This document shows, piece after piece, positions 50,171 through 58,342 of a stretch of 64,000 bases of DNA; position 1 is the first letter of the stretch; the number at the start of each line of letters is the position of its first letter. This DNA comes from Arthrobacter sp. ISL-65 (GTDB taxonomy: Bacteria > Actinomycetota > Actinomycetes > Actinomycetales > Micrococcaceae). The stretch spans positions 34,083 to 98,082 of the forward strand of contig NZ_JAGGPN010000022.1 in the NCBI RefSeq assembly GCF_018613795.1. The letters are read 5' to 3'. A model generated the notes under the pieces. It did no database searches. It was not told the DNA's origin and worked only from the letters and a program-made list of their open reading frames with translations. The position numbers and the translations under genes were made by a program.

Positions 50171-52327
50171 ATGGCTGCTGGCTGGAATGCTGACACAGCT
50201 GCCGGTCCGGTGGGGTCGGGCACGGTCACGCTGGTGGAAGGTTCGTCCTTCTGCATTTCCTCGGCGAACGGGGATATCCACCCGGAGCACCCGCACGGGG
50301 TCTTCCATGAGGACACCCGCATCCTGTCCCGCTGGAACCTGTCTGTGAACGGCCTGCCCCTGGAGGCGCTGACGGCGGAGACCAAGGAGCCTTACCGGGC
50401 GCTGTTTATTGGCCGCGTTCCCCGCTCTGACGGGTACGCTGACAGTCCCCTGATCGTGGAGCGCTTACGCGAGGTGGGCGCCGGCATCCGCGAGGAGATC
50501 ACCATCCGGAACTACTCCTCGAAGGAGACCGAGTGCATCGTTTCGCTCAGTGTTGAATCGGATTTCGCTGATCTATTTGAAGTGAAGGAGGCACGCGTCC
50601 AGCGGCGCTGGGAGGAATCCCGCCAGCCCGAGGGCGGCTCGCTGGTGATCCGGGCCAGCTGGCAGGATCTTGTGAAGAGCGTCGTGGTCAACGCAAGCGG
50701 CGCCGAGGTCACGGCCGATTCCCTCACGTTCCAGACGGTGGTCCCGCCGCGCGGTGCATGGAGCTCTCGGGTGAGCGTCGCGCCTGCCGCCAGCGGCGGC
50801 GGGGTCCCGCCGTCGTCGTTGATCCGTCCGGCGGCCGGCGAGGTATCCCCGAGCGACCGCCGCCGGCAGGAATGGGTGGCGAAGATTCCCAAGCTGCACA
50901 TGGCGAACCGTTCCATAGAGCGGACCCTACGGCGCAGCTACGACGACCTGGGCGCCCTCCGCATCGAGGATCCCGCACATCCGGAGCGCATCGTGGTGGC
51001 AGCCGGTGCCCCGTGGTTCATGACGCTGTTCGGCCGGGACTCGCTGTGGGCCTCGGAAATGGCACTGCCGGTGGATCCGTCCCTGGCGCTGGGCACCCTG
51101 CAGACGCTGGCCGACCGGCAGGGCAAAGTCGTGGATCCGATGAGCGAGGAGGAACCGGGGAAGATCCTGCATGAGGTCAGGCTCGGTATCTCCAGCGGGC
51201 TGGCGTTGGGCGGCAAATCCGCCTATTACGGCAGCGTCGATGCCACGCCGCAGTTCGTGATGGCGCTCGGTTCGGTGAGCCGCTGGGGCTTCGCGAAGGA
51301 CACGATTGCAGCGCTGCTGCCCCATGCCGACCGCGCTCTGGACTGGGTAAGGAATTACGGCGACAAGGACGGCGACGGGTTCGTCGAGTACGAGCGCCTC
51401 AACGACCAGGGCCTCATCAACCAGGGCTGGAAGGACTCCTGGGACGGCATCAACTTCGAGGACGGGACGCTGGCCGAGCCTCCCATCGCGCTCTGCGAAG
51501 TCCAGGCGCTGGTCTACTCGGCGCTCCTGTCCAGGGCGTGGATGGCGTACGACGCCGGCGACGCGCCTCTGGCCGCCCGGCTCACCGAAGAGGCGGCGCA
51601 GCTGAAGAAGAAGTTCAACGAACAGTTCTGGCTGCCGGACCGCGGCTATTACGCCGTCGCGCTGGACCGCAACAAGCGGCCGGTGGACGCGTGCACTTCC
51701 AACATGGGGCAGTGCCTGTGGCACGGCATCGTGGATGAGGACAAGCTGCCGCTGGTAGCCGAGCGGCTGATGTCCCCTGAGATGTTCAGCGGCTGGGGCG
51801 TCCGGACCTTGGCCACCGACATGGGTGCCTACAATCCTGCCAGCTACCACAACGGCTCGGTCTGGCCGCACGACAATGCCATCATCGCGGCCGGCCTGTT
51901 GCGCTACGGCTTCGTGGAGGAAGCGCAGCGGATCGCTACGGCCCTGCTGGAAGCGGCCGAATACACCGACGGACGCCTGCCGGAGCTGTTCTGCGGCTTC
52001 AGCCGGGACCAGGTCACGGAACCGGTGCCGTATCCGACGGCGTGCTCCCCGCAGGCATGGGCGGCCACCACGCCGATCATGCTGGTGACCAGCCTGATGC
52101 GGTACGACGCGCATGTGTCCCGGGGCGGCATGTGGATGGACCCCGTGCTACCCGAATCCTACGGCGACCTCCACATCACCAACGCACCCATGGGCGGTGG
52201 CCGGATCACCATCGACATCGCGGGTTCCGAGCCCTCCGTGCAGGGGCTGCCGGAAGGACTGACCTTCCACCGCGAACACCGGCCGTGGCTGACGGAGCTG
52301 CTAGCTGAAGCCGGGCTGGGAAAGTAA
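50171..52327 (+). CDS. Amylo-alpha-1,6-glucosidase-type glycosidase, paralogue 2
   Basis: A 718-residue protein with the same layout as the gene at 38116: an N-terminal beta domain (GSSFCISSANGDIH, FHEDTRILSRWNL) and an (alpha/alpha)6-barrel (NQGWKDSWDGINFEDG, NGSVWPHDNAIIAAGLLRYG). Long identical stretches with paralogue 1 (CTSNMG, RLMSPEMF, DMGAYNP) show a duplication. Divergence in the N-terminal half suggests different substrates or linkers. The ATG follows GAAGGAGGCGGGA, a clear ribosome-binding sequence. The gene is monocistronic and not adjacent to a GT4 gene. Confidence 0.86.
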   Translation: MAAGWNADTAAGPVGSGTVTLVEGSSFCISSANGDIHPEHPHGVFHEDTRILSRWNLSVNGLPLEALTAETKEPYRALFIGRVPRSDGYADSPLIVERLREVGAGIREEITIRNYSSKETECIVSLSVESDFADLFEVKEARVQRRWEESRQPEGGSLVIRASWQDLVKSVVVNASGAEVTADSLTFQTVVPPRGAWSSRVSVAPAASGGGVPPSSLIRPAAGEVSPSDRRRQEWVAKIPKLHMANRSIERTLRRSYDDLGALRIEDPAHPERIVVAAGAPWFMTLFGRDSLWASEMALPVDPSLALGTLQTLADRQGKVVDPMSEEEPGKILHEVRLGISSGLALGGKSAYYGSVDATPQFVMALGSVSRWGFAKDTIAALLPHADRALDWVRNYGDKDGDGFVEYERLNDQGLINQGWKDSWDGINFEDGTLAEPPIALCEVQALVYSALLSRAWMAYDAGDAPLAARLTEEAAQLKKKFNEQFWLPDRGYYAVALDRNKRPVDACTSNMGQCLWHGIVDEDKLPLVAERLMSPEMFSGWGVRTLATDMGAYNPASYHNGSVWPHDNAIIAAGLLRYGFVEEAQRIATALLEAAEYTDGRLPELFCGFSRDQVTEPVPYPTACSPQAWAATTPIMLVTSLMRYDAHVSRGGMWMDPVLPESYGDLHITNAPMGGGRITIDIAGSEPSVQGLPEGLTFHREHRPWLTELLAEAGLGK

Positions 52328-52365
52328 GGTTCCGGCATCGTTCTCTCGGTCCTGTCCGGATTCAG

Positions 52366-52415
52366 GGGCGGCGGTCCAGCGGCGCTAGGGCCGGTCTACG
52401 GGCGGCGGTCCAGCG
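52366..52415. repeat. 16-bp direct repeat at the exonuclease 3' end
   Basis: GGGCGGCGGTCCAGCG occurs at 52366-52381 and at 52400-52415. The second copy encodes the last codons of the exonuclease and the first lies just past its stop codon. The 34-base period is not a multiple of three, so it does not extend the frame. A small tandem duplication is the simplest reading. Confidence 0.75.
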
Positions 52416-53334
52416 CCTGCAGCAGCCGTTGAACGGAGCCGCCCAGGTTCCACTCGGTGGCGAGCCGCTCGAGCTCTTCCCGCGCCTCGCCCCTGACAGC
52501 ATGCAGTTCCGCCCCCGCCTCCTCAAGGGACGGCAGCTCCAGATTGCGCACCACGTTGACGACGGCGGGGGCCACCTTGAGATAGTCCACGGCCGCGGCG
52601 AGCTTGGAGCGGACCGAGGCGGACACCCCGCCTCCGGGATCCGCCGCCGCTGCTACCAGCCCGTCGAGTGTGCCGTGCTCCAGGAGGAGCGCCGCGGCGG
52701 TCTTCTCGCCGATGCCTGCGACGCCCGGCAGCCCGTCCGAGGCGTCGCCGCGCAGGGTCGCGTAGTCGGCATACTGCTCGGGGAGCACACGGTACTTCCC
52801 GACCACGACGGCGTCGGTCATGACTTCGAGGTTCCTCATGCCCCGGGCGGTGTAGATCACGCGCACCTGCCGGGAGTCGTCGACCACCTGGAAGAGGTCC
52901 CGGTCCCCCGTTACCACGTCGACCGGAAGGTCGGCGTGGCTGGCGTAGGTGCCCACGACGTCGTCGGCCTCGTGCTCCGTAGCGCCCACGACGGCGATGC
53001 CGGCGAGGTCCAGCACGTGGCGGATCAGCGGGATCTGCGCCTCCAGCGCGTCCGGCACCACCTCCACGTCCGGGACGGCCTGCCTCACCTCGGCGACGCG
53101 GTGGGACTTGTAGGTCGGGATGAGGTCCACCCGCCACTGCGGACGCCAGTCGTCATCCCAGCAGGCCACCAGATGCGTGGCGCCGTAGTCCGTGGTGAGC
53201 CGCGCGATCATGTCGAGCAGGCCGCGGACGGCGTTCACCGGGGTGCCGTCGGCCTTGCGGATGGTGTCGGGCAGGCCGTAGAAGGCGCGGAAGTACAGGG
53301 AGGCGGTGTCCAGCAGCATCAGGCGGTTGACCAT
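52396..53334 (-). CDS. Stand-alone 5'-3' exonuclease (FEN-like)
   Basis: A 312-residue homologue of the N-terminal exonuclease domain of Pol I. The metal-binding acidic residues appear in LMLLDTASLYFRAFYGLP, ACWDDDWRPQWR, TEHEADDVVGTYA, VVTGDRDLFQVVDD and the helix-hairpin-helix DASDGLPGVAGIGEKTAAALL. It would process flaps or RNA primers alongside PolA, which is also in the window and has its own copy. Such paralogues are common in actinobacteria. The ATG at 53334 is supported by homology. The N-terminal codons overlap with possible upstream starts of the divergent repair gene. Confidence 0.91.
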   Translation of the reverse strand: MVNRLMLLDTASLYFRAFYGLPDTIRKADGTPVNAVRGLLDMIARLTTDYGATHLVACWDDDWRPQWRVDLIPTYKSHRVAEVRQAVPDVEVVPDALEAQIPLIRHVLDLAGIAVVGATEHEADDVVGTYASHADLPVDVVTGDRDLFQVVDDSRQVRVIYTARGMRNLEVMTDAVVVGKYRVLPEQYADYATLRGDASDGLPGVAGIGEKTAAALLLEHGTLDGLVAAAADPGGGVSASVRSKLAAAVDYLKVAPAVVNVVRNLELPSLEEAGAELHAVRGEAREELERLATEWNLGGSVQRLLQALDRRP

Positions 53335-53401
53335 GACTGATCCTGACACGGATTCACCGCGCAGTGCCCGTGACACGGACCGGAGGTGGGAGGATGAGCC
53401 A

Positions 53402-53989
53402 ATGGAACTGCACATCACCGGCGACGACGCCGCCGACAAACTGCTCAGCGATGACGCTTTCGCGCTGCTCACCGGCATGCTGCTTGACCAGCAGGTGACC
53501 ATGGAGTCGGCGTTCGCCGGACCCGAAAAGATCCGCATGCGCATCGGGTCCATCAGTCCTGCCGCCGTGGCCGAACATGATCCGGCAGGCTTCGTCGAGG
53601 TCTTCAAGGAGCGTCCGGCCGTCCACCGCTTCCCCGGCTCCATGGCCGGCCGCGTCCAGGCGCTCGCCGAGGCCGTGCAGGGCGAGTGGAACGGCGACGC
53701 GACCGCTATCTGGACCCGGGACGAACCCGACGGAAAGGAAGTTCTCCGCAGGCTGAAGGCACTGCCGGGATTCGGCGAGCAGAAGGCCAAGATCTTCCTG
53801 GCGCTGCTCGGCAAGCAGTGCGGACTCGAGGCGCCGGGCTGGCGCGAGGCCGCCGGCCACTACGGCCAGGAGGGTTCATACCTCTCAGTCGCGGACATCG
53901 TGGACCCGGAGTCGCTGACTAAGGTGCGTGCCAGCAAGCAGGCAGCCAAGGCTGCCGCGAAGGCAGCGAAGGCGCCCGCCGCCGAGTAG
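53402..53989 (+). CDS. HhH-GPD-type base excision repair protein
   Basis: A 195-residue protein of the actinobacterial HhH-GPD base excision repair family. The segment LLTGMLLDQQVTMESAFAGPEKIRMRIG gives the N-terminal helices. LKALPGFGEQKAKIFLALLGKQCG is the helix-hairpin-helix with a GFGEQKA turn. The C-terminal tail AAKAAAKAAKAPAAE is Lys/Ala-rich. The catalytic lysine or aspartate is not obvious, so glycosylase activity is unproven. The ATG is chosen for its ribosome-binding sequence GGGAGGATGAGCCA; an ATG at 53333 is possible. It is divergent from the exonuclease gene. Confidence 0.82.
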   Translation: MELHITGDDAADKLLSDDAFALLTGMLLDQQVTMESAFAGPEKIRMRIGSISPAAVAEHDPAGFVEVFKERPAVHRFPGSMAGRVQALAEAVQGEWNGDATAIWTRDEPDGKEVLRRLKALPGFGEQKAKIFLALLGKQCGLEAPGWREAAGHYGQEGSYLSVADIVDPESLTKVRASKQAAKAAAKAAKAPAAE

Positions 53990-54030
53990 CGCTTGCGTAC
54001 GACGGCGGCCGTTCGCCTTCAGCGGTTGGC

Positions 54031-54495
54031 TCAGTACTCGCCCTTGATCACGAAATAAGAGCCGCGGATCTCGCCGGCCAGCTTCGACTTTTGGCGCGCG
54101 AACTTGAAGCTTGATGCGAGTTCCTCCGGAACTTCCATGCCTTGTGAGAGCTTGAACCCCACTGCTCGCTTCGATCCGTCCTCGATGCCGTACATCACGT
54201 TGATCGACAGGCCGGATTCGTAGAACACATACGCCATCCGGAAACCGTCCACCTCAAAGGAAGTCACCTCAAGCGGTCGGGACGAGATGGCAATGCTGCG
54301 CTCCTCTGAGAGGATGCGGTTCACCCAGTCGAGCGTTTCCGGCGCCTCGCTGGCGGGCCTGACGGTGAAAACGTGATCGTACTTGTTCTTGTAATAACGC
54401 GCCTCGTTGGCACGCAGTCCTGCCAGCGGTTCCGCCACTGGGGACGATTCCACGCCAACGGTGGACACGTTCTGGAAGTCTACGGTGTATGGCAT
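54031..54495 (-). CDS. Unassigned 154-residue protein
   Basis: A 154-residue protein starting MPYTVDFQNVSTVGVES and ending ARQKSKLAGEIRGSYFVIKGEY. It is mixed alpha/beta in appearance, with no signal peptide or membrane segment. I recall similar actinobacterial proteins being annotated as phage-tail-like, but there is no phage gene nearby and I cannot support that function. The ATG follows CAGGAGGGCGC, and a TAGGGT box (54534-54529) lies about 35 bases upstream. It stands alone between the repair gene and the amine locus. Confidence 0.6.
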   Translation of the reverse strand: MPYTVDFQNVSTVGVESSPVAEPLAGLRANEARYYKNKYDHVFTVRPASEAPETLDWVNRILSEERSIAISSRPLEVTSFEVDGFRMAYVFYESGLSINVMYGIEDGSKRAVGFKLSQGMEVPEELASSFKFARQKSKLAGEIRGSYFVIKGEY

Positions 54496-54579
54496 GCGCC
54501 CTCCTGATCATGATTCATCACTTTCCCTACCCTAATGTCCGGCGCCGCGGCCAGCTTCTCGATTCCTGATCGATTGGAG

Positions 54580-55926
54580 TCAGTACCGCCAGCGGAGGGC
54601 CGCAATCACAGCCTCGCGGTCAAGCTTGGCAAACCGATCTGCTTCACCCCGCCGCACAGCCACATAGGCGTCCAGCAATTCATGGCCCAATGCAGAGCGG
54701 AGGAAACTGCTGCCGTCCAGATCGTCCAGGGCCGTGAACATGTCAGGCGCAAATGTCCGGATATCCAGTCGCTCCCTCTCCGCCTCGCTTAAGGTCCCGG
54801 GATCGACGGTGACCTCGGCAGGCAGTTTCAGCCGTCCCCTGAAGCCCTCCATCGCGGCGGCAAGAATGGCTGCTACGGCAAGGTACTGGTTGGCGGATCC
54901 ATCGCAGCATTTCACTTCGACGTTCGATTGCTCGTCCTCGTAGCCCTTCAGGCCCGGCACGAAGCGGACGGCGGCCTCGCGGTTGCCCGTGCCCCAGCAA
55001 ATAAAACTGCCCGCCCATTGTTCTGGTTGAAGCCGGGCCAGGCTTAAGGCGCTTCCTCCCAGCAATGCTGCGCTTTCAGCCAGCCTGCCGAGCACGCCTG
55101 CGATCATGCTCTCGCCTTCCGGGCTCATTTGCGTAGCGGCTGCAGCGTCGTAGAAGACGTTGCCATCCCCGTTCCTCGCGGAGAAATGGATGTGGCATCC
55201 GTTGGTCGCGGTGTTCGAATCCGCTATTGGCGAGTAAGAAACGTGCAATCCATGCCGGCGGGAAACCCGGGCGACGATGAACCGGGCGAGAAGGTAATCA
55301 TCCACGGCCTGAACCGGGCTCCTCGGGGCCAGGGCGATTTCCACCTGGCCTTGGCCATACTCGGGGTGAATCTGTTCAACCGGAACACCGGCCTCCACAA
55401 GTGCCGTGAGCACGTCCAGATGCCATGCCTCCAGCTGAAGGAATGCGGCCGCAGAATAGCCCGGACCAGCGTGTGCGAGAACGGGCGCGCCCTGGGTACC
55501 GCTGAACACCGTGAACTCCAGCTCGAAGCCCACCGAAACCTCCAGCCCGGCCGCTGACCACTCGGCAGCCTCACGTTTGAGTGCCGTGCGCTGGCAGGTT
55601 GGAAACGGAGCACCGCGCATGTCCACCAGGTCGGCCGGCGCCCACGCCAGGCCGCTTGCCTTGTCAATGACGGCAACTGCTGCCCGGTCCGGCATTCCGC
55701 GCAGGTCTCCGACTATGGGGTCGATCTCGGATGACCGGGTGACATGGTCGTCGGCGGCCAGGAGGACTCCGACGCTTACTGAGACGCCGCAGCCATTGTG
55801 GAAGGCACCCTCGACCTTGGGCCCCGGCAGCACTTTGACCCTCGAAACGCCTGCGTTGTCCAGGCTGGAAATGACAAGAGCCCTGACTTGCTGGAGATCC
55901 ATGTCTGCCTTTGGATTTGAAGTCAC
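54580..55926 (-). CDS. Glutamine-synthetase-like gamma-glutamyl-amide ligase
   Basis: A 448-residue member of the glutamine synthetase family, but not the housekeeping enzyme. The metal and glutamate-site segments are GFELEFTVFS (about residue 130), PEYGQGQVEIALAP (about 195) and TNGCHIHFS (about 245). Such divergent GS-like proteins (GlnA3/GlnA4 in Streptomyces, PuuA, IpuC) ligate glutamate to amines instead of ammonia. Its position next to a FluG-type amidohydrolase and an amine oxidase locus supports an amine substrate. The GTG start follows GAAAGGAAAGCC. The gene lies 38 bases downstream of the amidohydrolase and is probably in its operon. Confidence 0.85.
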   Translation of the reverse strand: MTSNPKADMDLQQVRALVISSLDNAGVSRVKVLPGPKVEGAFHNGCGVSVSVGVLLAADDHVTRSSEIDPIVGDLRGMPDRAAVAVIDKASGLAWAPADLVDMRGAPFPTCQRTALKREAAEWSAAGLEVSVGFELEFTVFSGTQGAPVLAHAGPGYSAAAFLQLEAWHLDVLTALVEAGVPVEQIHPEYGQGQVEIALAPRSPVQAVDDYLLARFIVARVSRRHGLHVSYSPIADSNTATNGCHIHFSARNGDGNVFYDAAAATQMSPEGESMIAGVLGRLAESAALLGGSALSLARLQPEQWAGSFICWGTGNREAAVRFVPGLKGYEDEQSNVEVKCCDGSANQYLAVAAILAAAMEGFRGRLKLPAEVTVDPGTLSEAERERLDIRTFAPDMFTALDDLDGSSFLRSALGHELLDAYVAVRRGEADRFAKLDREAVIAALRWRY

Positions 55927-55964
55927 GGCTTTCCTTTCGTTGTTCAGCCGGTCGGCACTGAGCT

Positions 55965-57101
55965 CTAGGTGTTGTTCAAGTTATAGACGCGCCTGGCGTT
56001 TTTCGAGGCGACCATCGCGGCAATTCGTTCGGCGTCGTTCGGGGTTGCCCAGCCCGAGGCGACCCAGTCATCCATCACGGCTGCGAATGCAGTTCGCCAG
56101 ATAGCGGCGCTGACGGCGTAGTGCTCGCCGAGGCCGTACGCATCCGATGAGTAGAGCACCTTGCTGAACGGTGCAATCTCCACCGCCTGGCGGATCGCTG
56201 TGCCGGCGCTCGGGCCCAGGTAATGCGAAACCAGACCCACGTCCAGATAGACGTGCGGGAAGACCTGGGCGAGGATCCCGGCTTCCCTGATGAAGGGATA
56301 GCAGTGCAGGAGCATGAAGTCGACGCCCCGTGATCTGGTGGCGTGAAAGAGCGGATTGAGCCGGGATGGATCAGCGCGGAACAGCTCGATGTCTCCGTCG
56401 CCGTATCCCGTGTGGAGCTGAATGGGAAGGCCTGCGTCGATCCCCGACCAAAGCCCGAACCTCAGCAGGACCGGGTCACTGACTCTGAATATCCCGGTTC
56501 TCTCCGCAGTACGGAACCATTCGTCAGCGGCTTTGAGCACTTCACGCCCGGATGGCCGTTCTGCGGGAATGTCGAAACCATGACGGTAGGCGATGATGGA
56601 TTTCAGCCCCACAGCCTCGCGGCTTCTGGCGGCAAGCGTCGCCGGGAGTTTCGCAACAAAGCCGGCTGCTGTGGACTCGGAAGCAAGGTCCTCGGCCACT
56701 CTCTCGATACGGACGATCTCGCGGGTATGGGCTTCAGCACGCGCCGCCATGGCGGCGGGTCCCAGCAGGCGCGTATCCGGTATGCCCGTGTCAAGAAGAT
56801 AGTCGGAAGTCCCCGTGCTGCGAAGCAGCAGCCGGTTAGCTTCTGCGGCGCCGATGCTCCTGCGCCGCGCGAGGTATTCATCAAGCGGCGCAAGAGGCTC
56901 GAGTCCGAGGATCGGGGCGCAGAAACGCCGCACCGCCAGCCCGAAGGGCGAATCGAGGCTGTCCGTGCCTGCAGGTCCCGGCCAGTCGGACTCGGTGGCC
57001 AGGCTCCTGAACTCGTCGTCGCTCAGCTCGGTCTCGACGACTCCATGACTATGGTGATCAATCAGGGGAAGGTCAACACTGCGGCTGTTTGCGTCAGTCA
57101 T
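55965..57101 (-). CDS. FluG-type amidohydrolase
   Basis: A 378-residue amidohydrolase-2-type TIM-barrel protein. The N-terminal metal motif is LIDHHSHGVVE, with further segments MLLHCYPFIREAG near residue 260, YLDVGLVSHYLG near 290 and VLYSSDAYGLGEHY near 320. The fungal FluG protein fuses this domain to a glutamine-synthetase-like domain; here the two are separate neighbouring genes in the same order. Hydrolysis of a gamma-glutamyl amide is a plausible role but is inferred. The ATG at 57101 is preferred to a TTG four codons upstream. The ribosome-binding sequence (GCGGGG) is weak. Confidence 0.8.
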   Translation of the reverse strand: MTDANSRSVDLPLIDHHSHGVVETELSDDEFRSLATESDWPGPAGTDSLDSPFGLAVRRFCAPILGLEPLAPLDEYLARRRSIGAAEANRLLLRSTGTSDYLLDTGIPDTRLLGPAAMAARAEAHTREIVRIERVAEDLASESTAAGFVAKLPATLAARSREAVGLKSIIAYRHGFDIPAERPSGREVLKAADEWFRTAERTGIFRVSDPVLLRFGLWSGIDAGLPIQLHTGYGDGDIELFRADPSRLNPLFHATRSRGVDFMLLHCYPFIREAGILAQVFPHVYLDVGLVSHYLGPSAGTAIRQAVEIAPFSKVLYSSDAYGLGEHYAVSAAIWRTAFAAVMDDWVASGWATPNDAERIAAMVASKNARRVYNLNNT

Positions 57102-57251
57102 GATCCCCGCCAACTGTTCGTATTTGGCTCATTGTCCCGTTGAGGCCGTCCTTGTACTGGTGTCTTCGCCAGGGCGGCCCGGCCCCTGCAGGACGCCGTC
57201 GAGGCTGACGTGGTTCACGAGCAGAACGCGCATGCGGGACTGCCTCCGATT

Positions 57252-57836
57252 TCAGCTGGCGTTGACCGCCAGGGTGTTTACCCGCCCACCCAAAGCGACC
57301 CAGAGGTAGCGGATGGCTGCCTCGACGCCTTTGGGATTCACTCCGGCCAGGAGCTGCAGGACCAGGCCGTCCAGCGCTGCGAACGCGGCCTGGGCAGCAC
57401 CCTCCTGCCCGCCAAAGCCGATCCGCTGGATGCCGTGGGAAAGCGCCGCAATGTAGCTGTCGTAGAGGTGCCGCACCGGCCCCGCCAGTTCGGGGTGCCG
57501 CCGCGATTCCAGGATCATTTCGTACTGGAAAATCTGGATATCGGGGTTGTCTTCAATCAACGACAGGATGCTCTGGCAGAACTCCTCCTCGGTCGCAGGC
57601 AGCGCCTCCAGCTGTGACAGGCCGATCGACTGCTGCACGGACCATTCGAGTGCGGCTTCGATGAGGGCATCCCGCTTGCCGAAGTGATGGACCACCAAAG
57701 TGTTGTTTACGCCAGCGTGCTCGGCAACAGCACGGAATGTCAGGCCCCGCAATCCCTTGCGCGCCACCACGTGCACGGTTGCGGCAAGCAAAGCTTCGCG
57801 CCCTGTGCCGTAACCATTTTGTTTCTGCCCGCTCAT
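57252..57836 (-). CDS. TetR-family regulator 1 of the amine locus
   Basis: A 194-residue TetR-type repressor. The helix-turn-helix is LTFRAVAEHAGVNNTLVVHHFGKRDAL (about residues 34-60). The C-terminal ligand domain shows the segment EDNPDIQIFQYEMILESRRHPEL. It is a paralogue of the regulator at 59660-60268, and the recognition helices (GVNNTLVVHHFG versus GVNHTLITHHFG) are nearly the same. It is divergent from the cupin-oxidase operon, with two palindromic operators between. The ATG lies seven bases after TAGAAT, so it is probably leaderless. Repression released by an amine or aldehyde is inferred. Confidence 0.9.
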   Translation of the reverse strand: MSGQKQNGYGTGREALLAATVHVVARKGLRGLTFRAVAEHAGVNNTLVVHHFGKRDALIEAALEWSVQQSIGLSQLEALPATEEEFCQSILSLIEDNPDIQIFQYEMILESRRHPELAGPVRHLYDSYIAALSHGIQRIGFGGQEGAAQAAFAALDGLVLQLLAGVNPKGVEAAIRYLWVALGGRVNTLAVNAS

Positions 57837-57843
57837 GTCACCG

Positions 57844-57849
57844 ATTCTA
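57844..57849 (-). promoter_or_regulatory. Leaderless -10 box of TetR 1
   Basis: TAGAAT on the minus strand, seven bases before the ATG at 57836. No ribosome-binding sequence lies between them. Confidence 0.5.
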
Positions 57850-57867
57850 GCCGCTGGCCGCACGGTA

Positions 57868-57931
57868 TTGACTTCAAACCTCAGCAAATGCTTAGCTGTG
57901 ATGCAACACACAACTAAGCAACTGCTGAGTT
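57868..57931 (+). promoter_or_regulatory. Cupin-oxidase promoter with two TetR operators
   Basis: A -35 box TTGACT (57868-57873) lies 18 bases before a weak -10 TTAGCT (57892-57897). Operator O1 (57878-57897, ACCTCAGCA-AA-TGCTTAGCT) covers the -10 region. Operator O2 (57912-57931, AACTAAGCA-AC-TGCTGAGTT) lies just downstream, 34 bases centre to centre. Each is an imperfect palindrome, and the core 16-mers of the two are near inverted copies of one another. Confidence 0.6.
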
Positions 57932-57953
57932 ATTCATCCCCAAGGAGGAACCA

Positions 57954-58307
57954 ATGTCCACTTCCACGAGCGCCGTCGAATTCACCATCCACGATGCCTT
58001 GGATCCGCAGAAGTATGAGCCCTTCGTTCTGGGCCAGGTCCAGTGGGTGCGCCGTCCCGGAGATGGGGACCGCCCCGCCTTGTCAGCCGGCTTCTGGCAC
58101 GTCACCACTGAAGAGGCCCCCGAGCCATTTGACCTGCTGATCGAAGCGGACGAAACCATCCAGATCATCGAGGGCCACCTGCACATCGAGGTTGAGGGCG
58201 GCGAAAGCTTCGATCTGAAGCCAGGATCCGCAGCCTCATTCAACAAAGGAGCCCAAACTCGGTGGACCGTCGTCGAAGACACCACGGAGTTCTTTGTCTA
58301 CTCCTGA
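57954..58307 (+). CDS. EutQ-like single-domain cupin
   Basis: A 117-residue cupin. The core strands are PFDLLIEADETIQIIEGHLHIEVEGGESFDLKPGSAASFNKGAQTRW, with the GHLHIEVEGG turn of motif 1 and PGSAASFNKG of motif 2. Histidines of the classical metal site are few, so metal binding is doubtful. Such EutQ-like cupins often accompany amine oxidases or other catabolic enzymes with no assigned activity. The ATG follows CAAGGAGGAACCA. The amine oxidase gene follows 35 bases later and is probably in the same operon. Confidence 0.85.
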   Translation: MSTSTSAVEFTIHDALDPQKYEPFVLGQVQWVRRPGDGDRPALSAGFWHVTTEEAPEPFDLLIEADETIQIIEGHLHIEVEGGESFDLKPGSAASFNKGAQTRWTVVEDTTEFFVYS

Positions 58308-58342
58308 CCGTCGCCAACGACTTGAAAGCAGAAGGCTCCATC

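Noticed and set aside
50000..50385. N-terminal extension of the MFS gene
   Set aside because: This stretch is antisense to the second glycosidase gene. The first membrane helix follows MNPAARKVQ.
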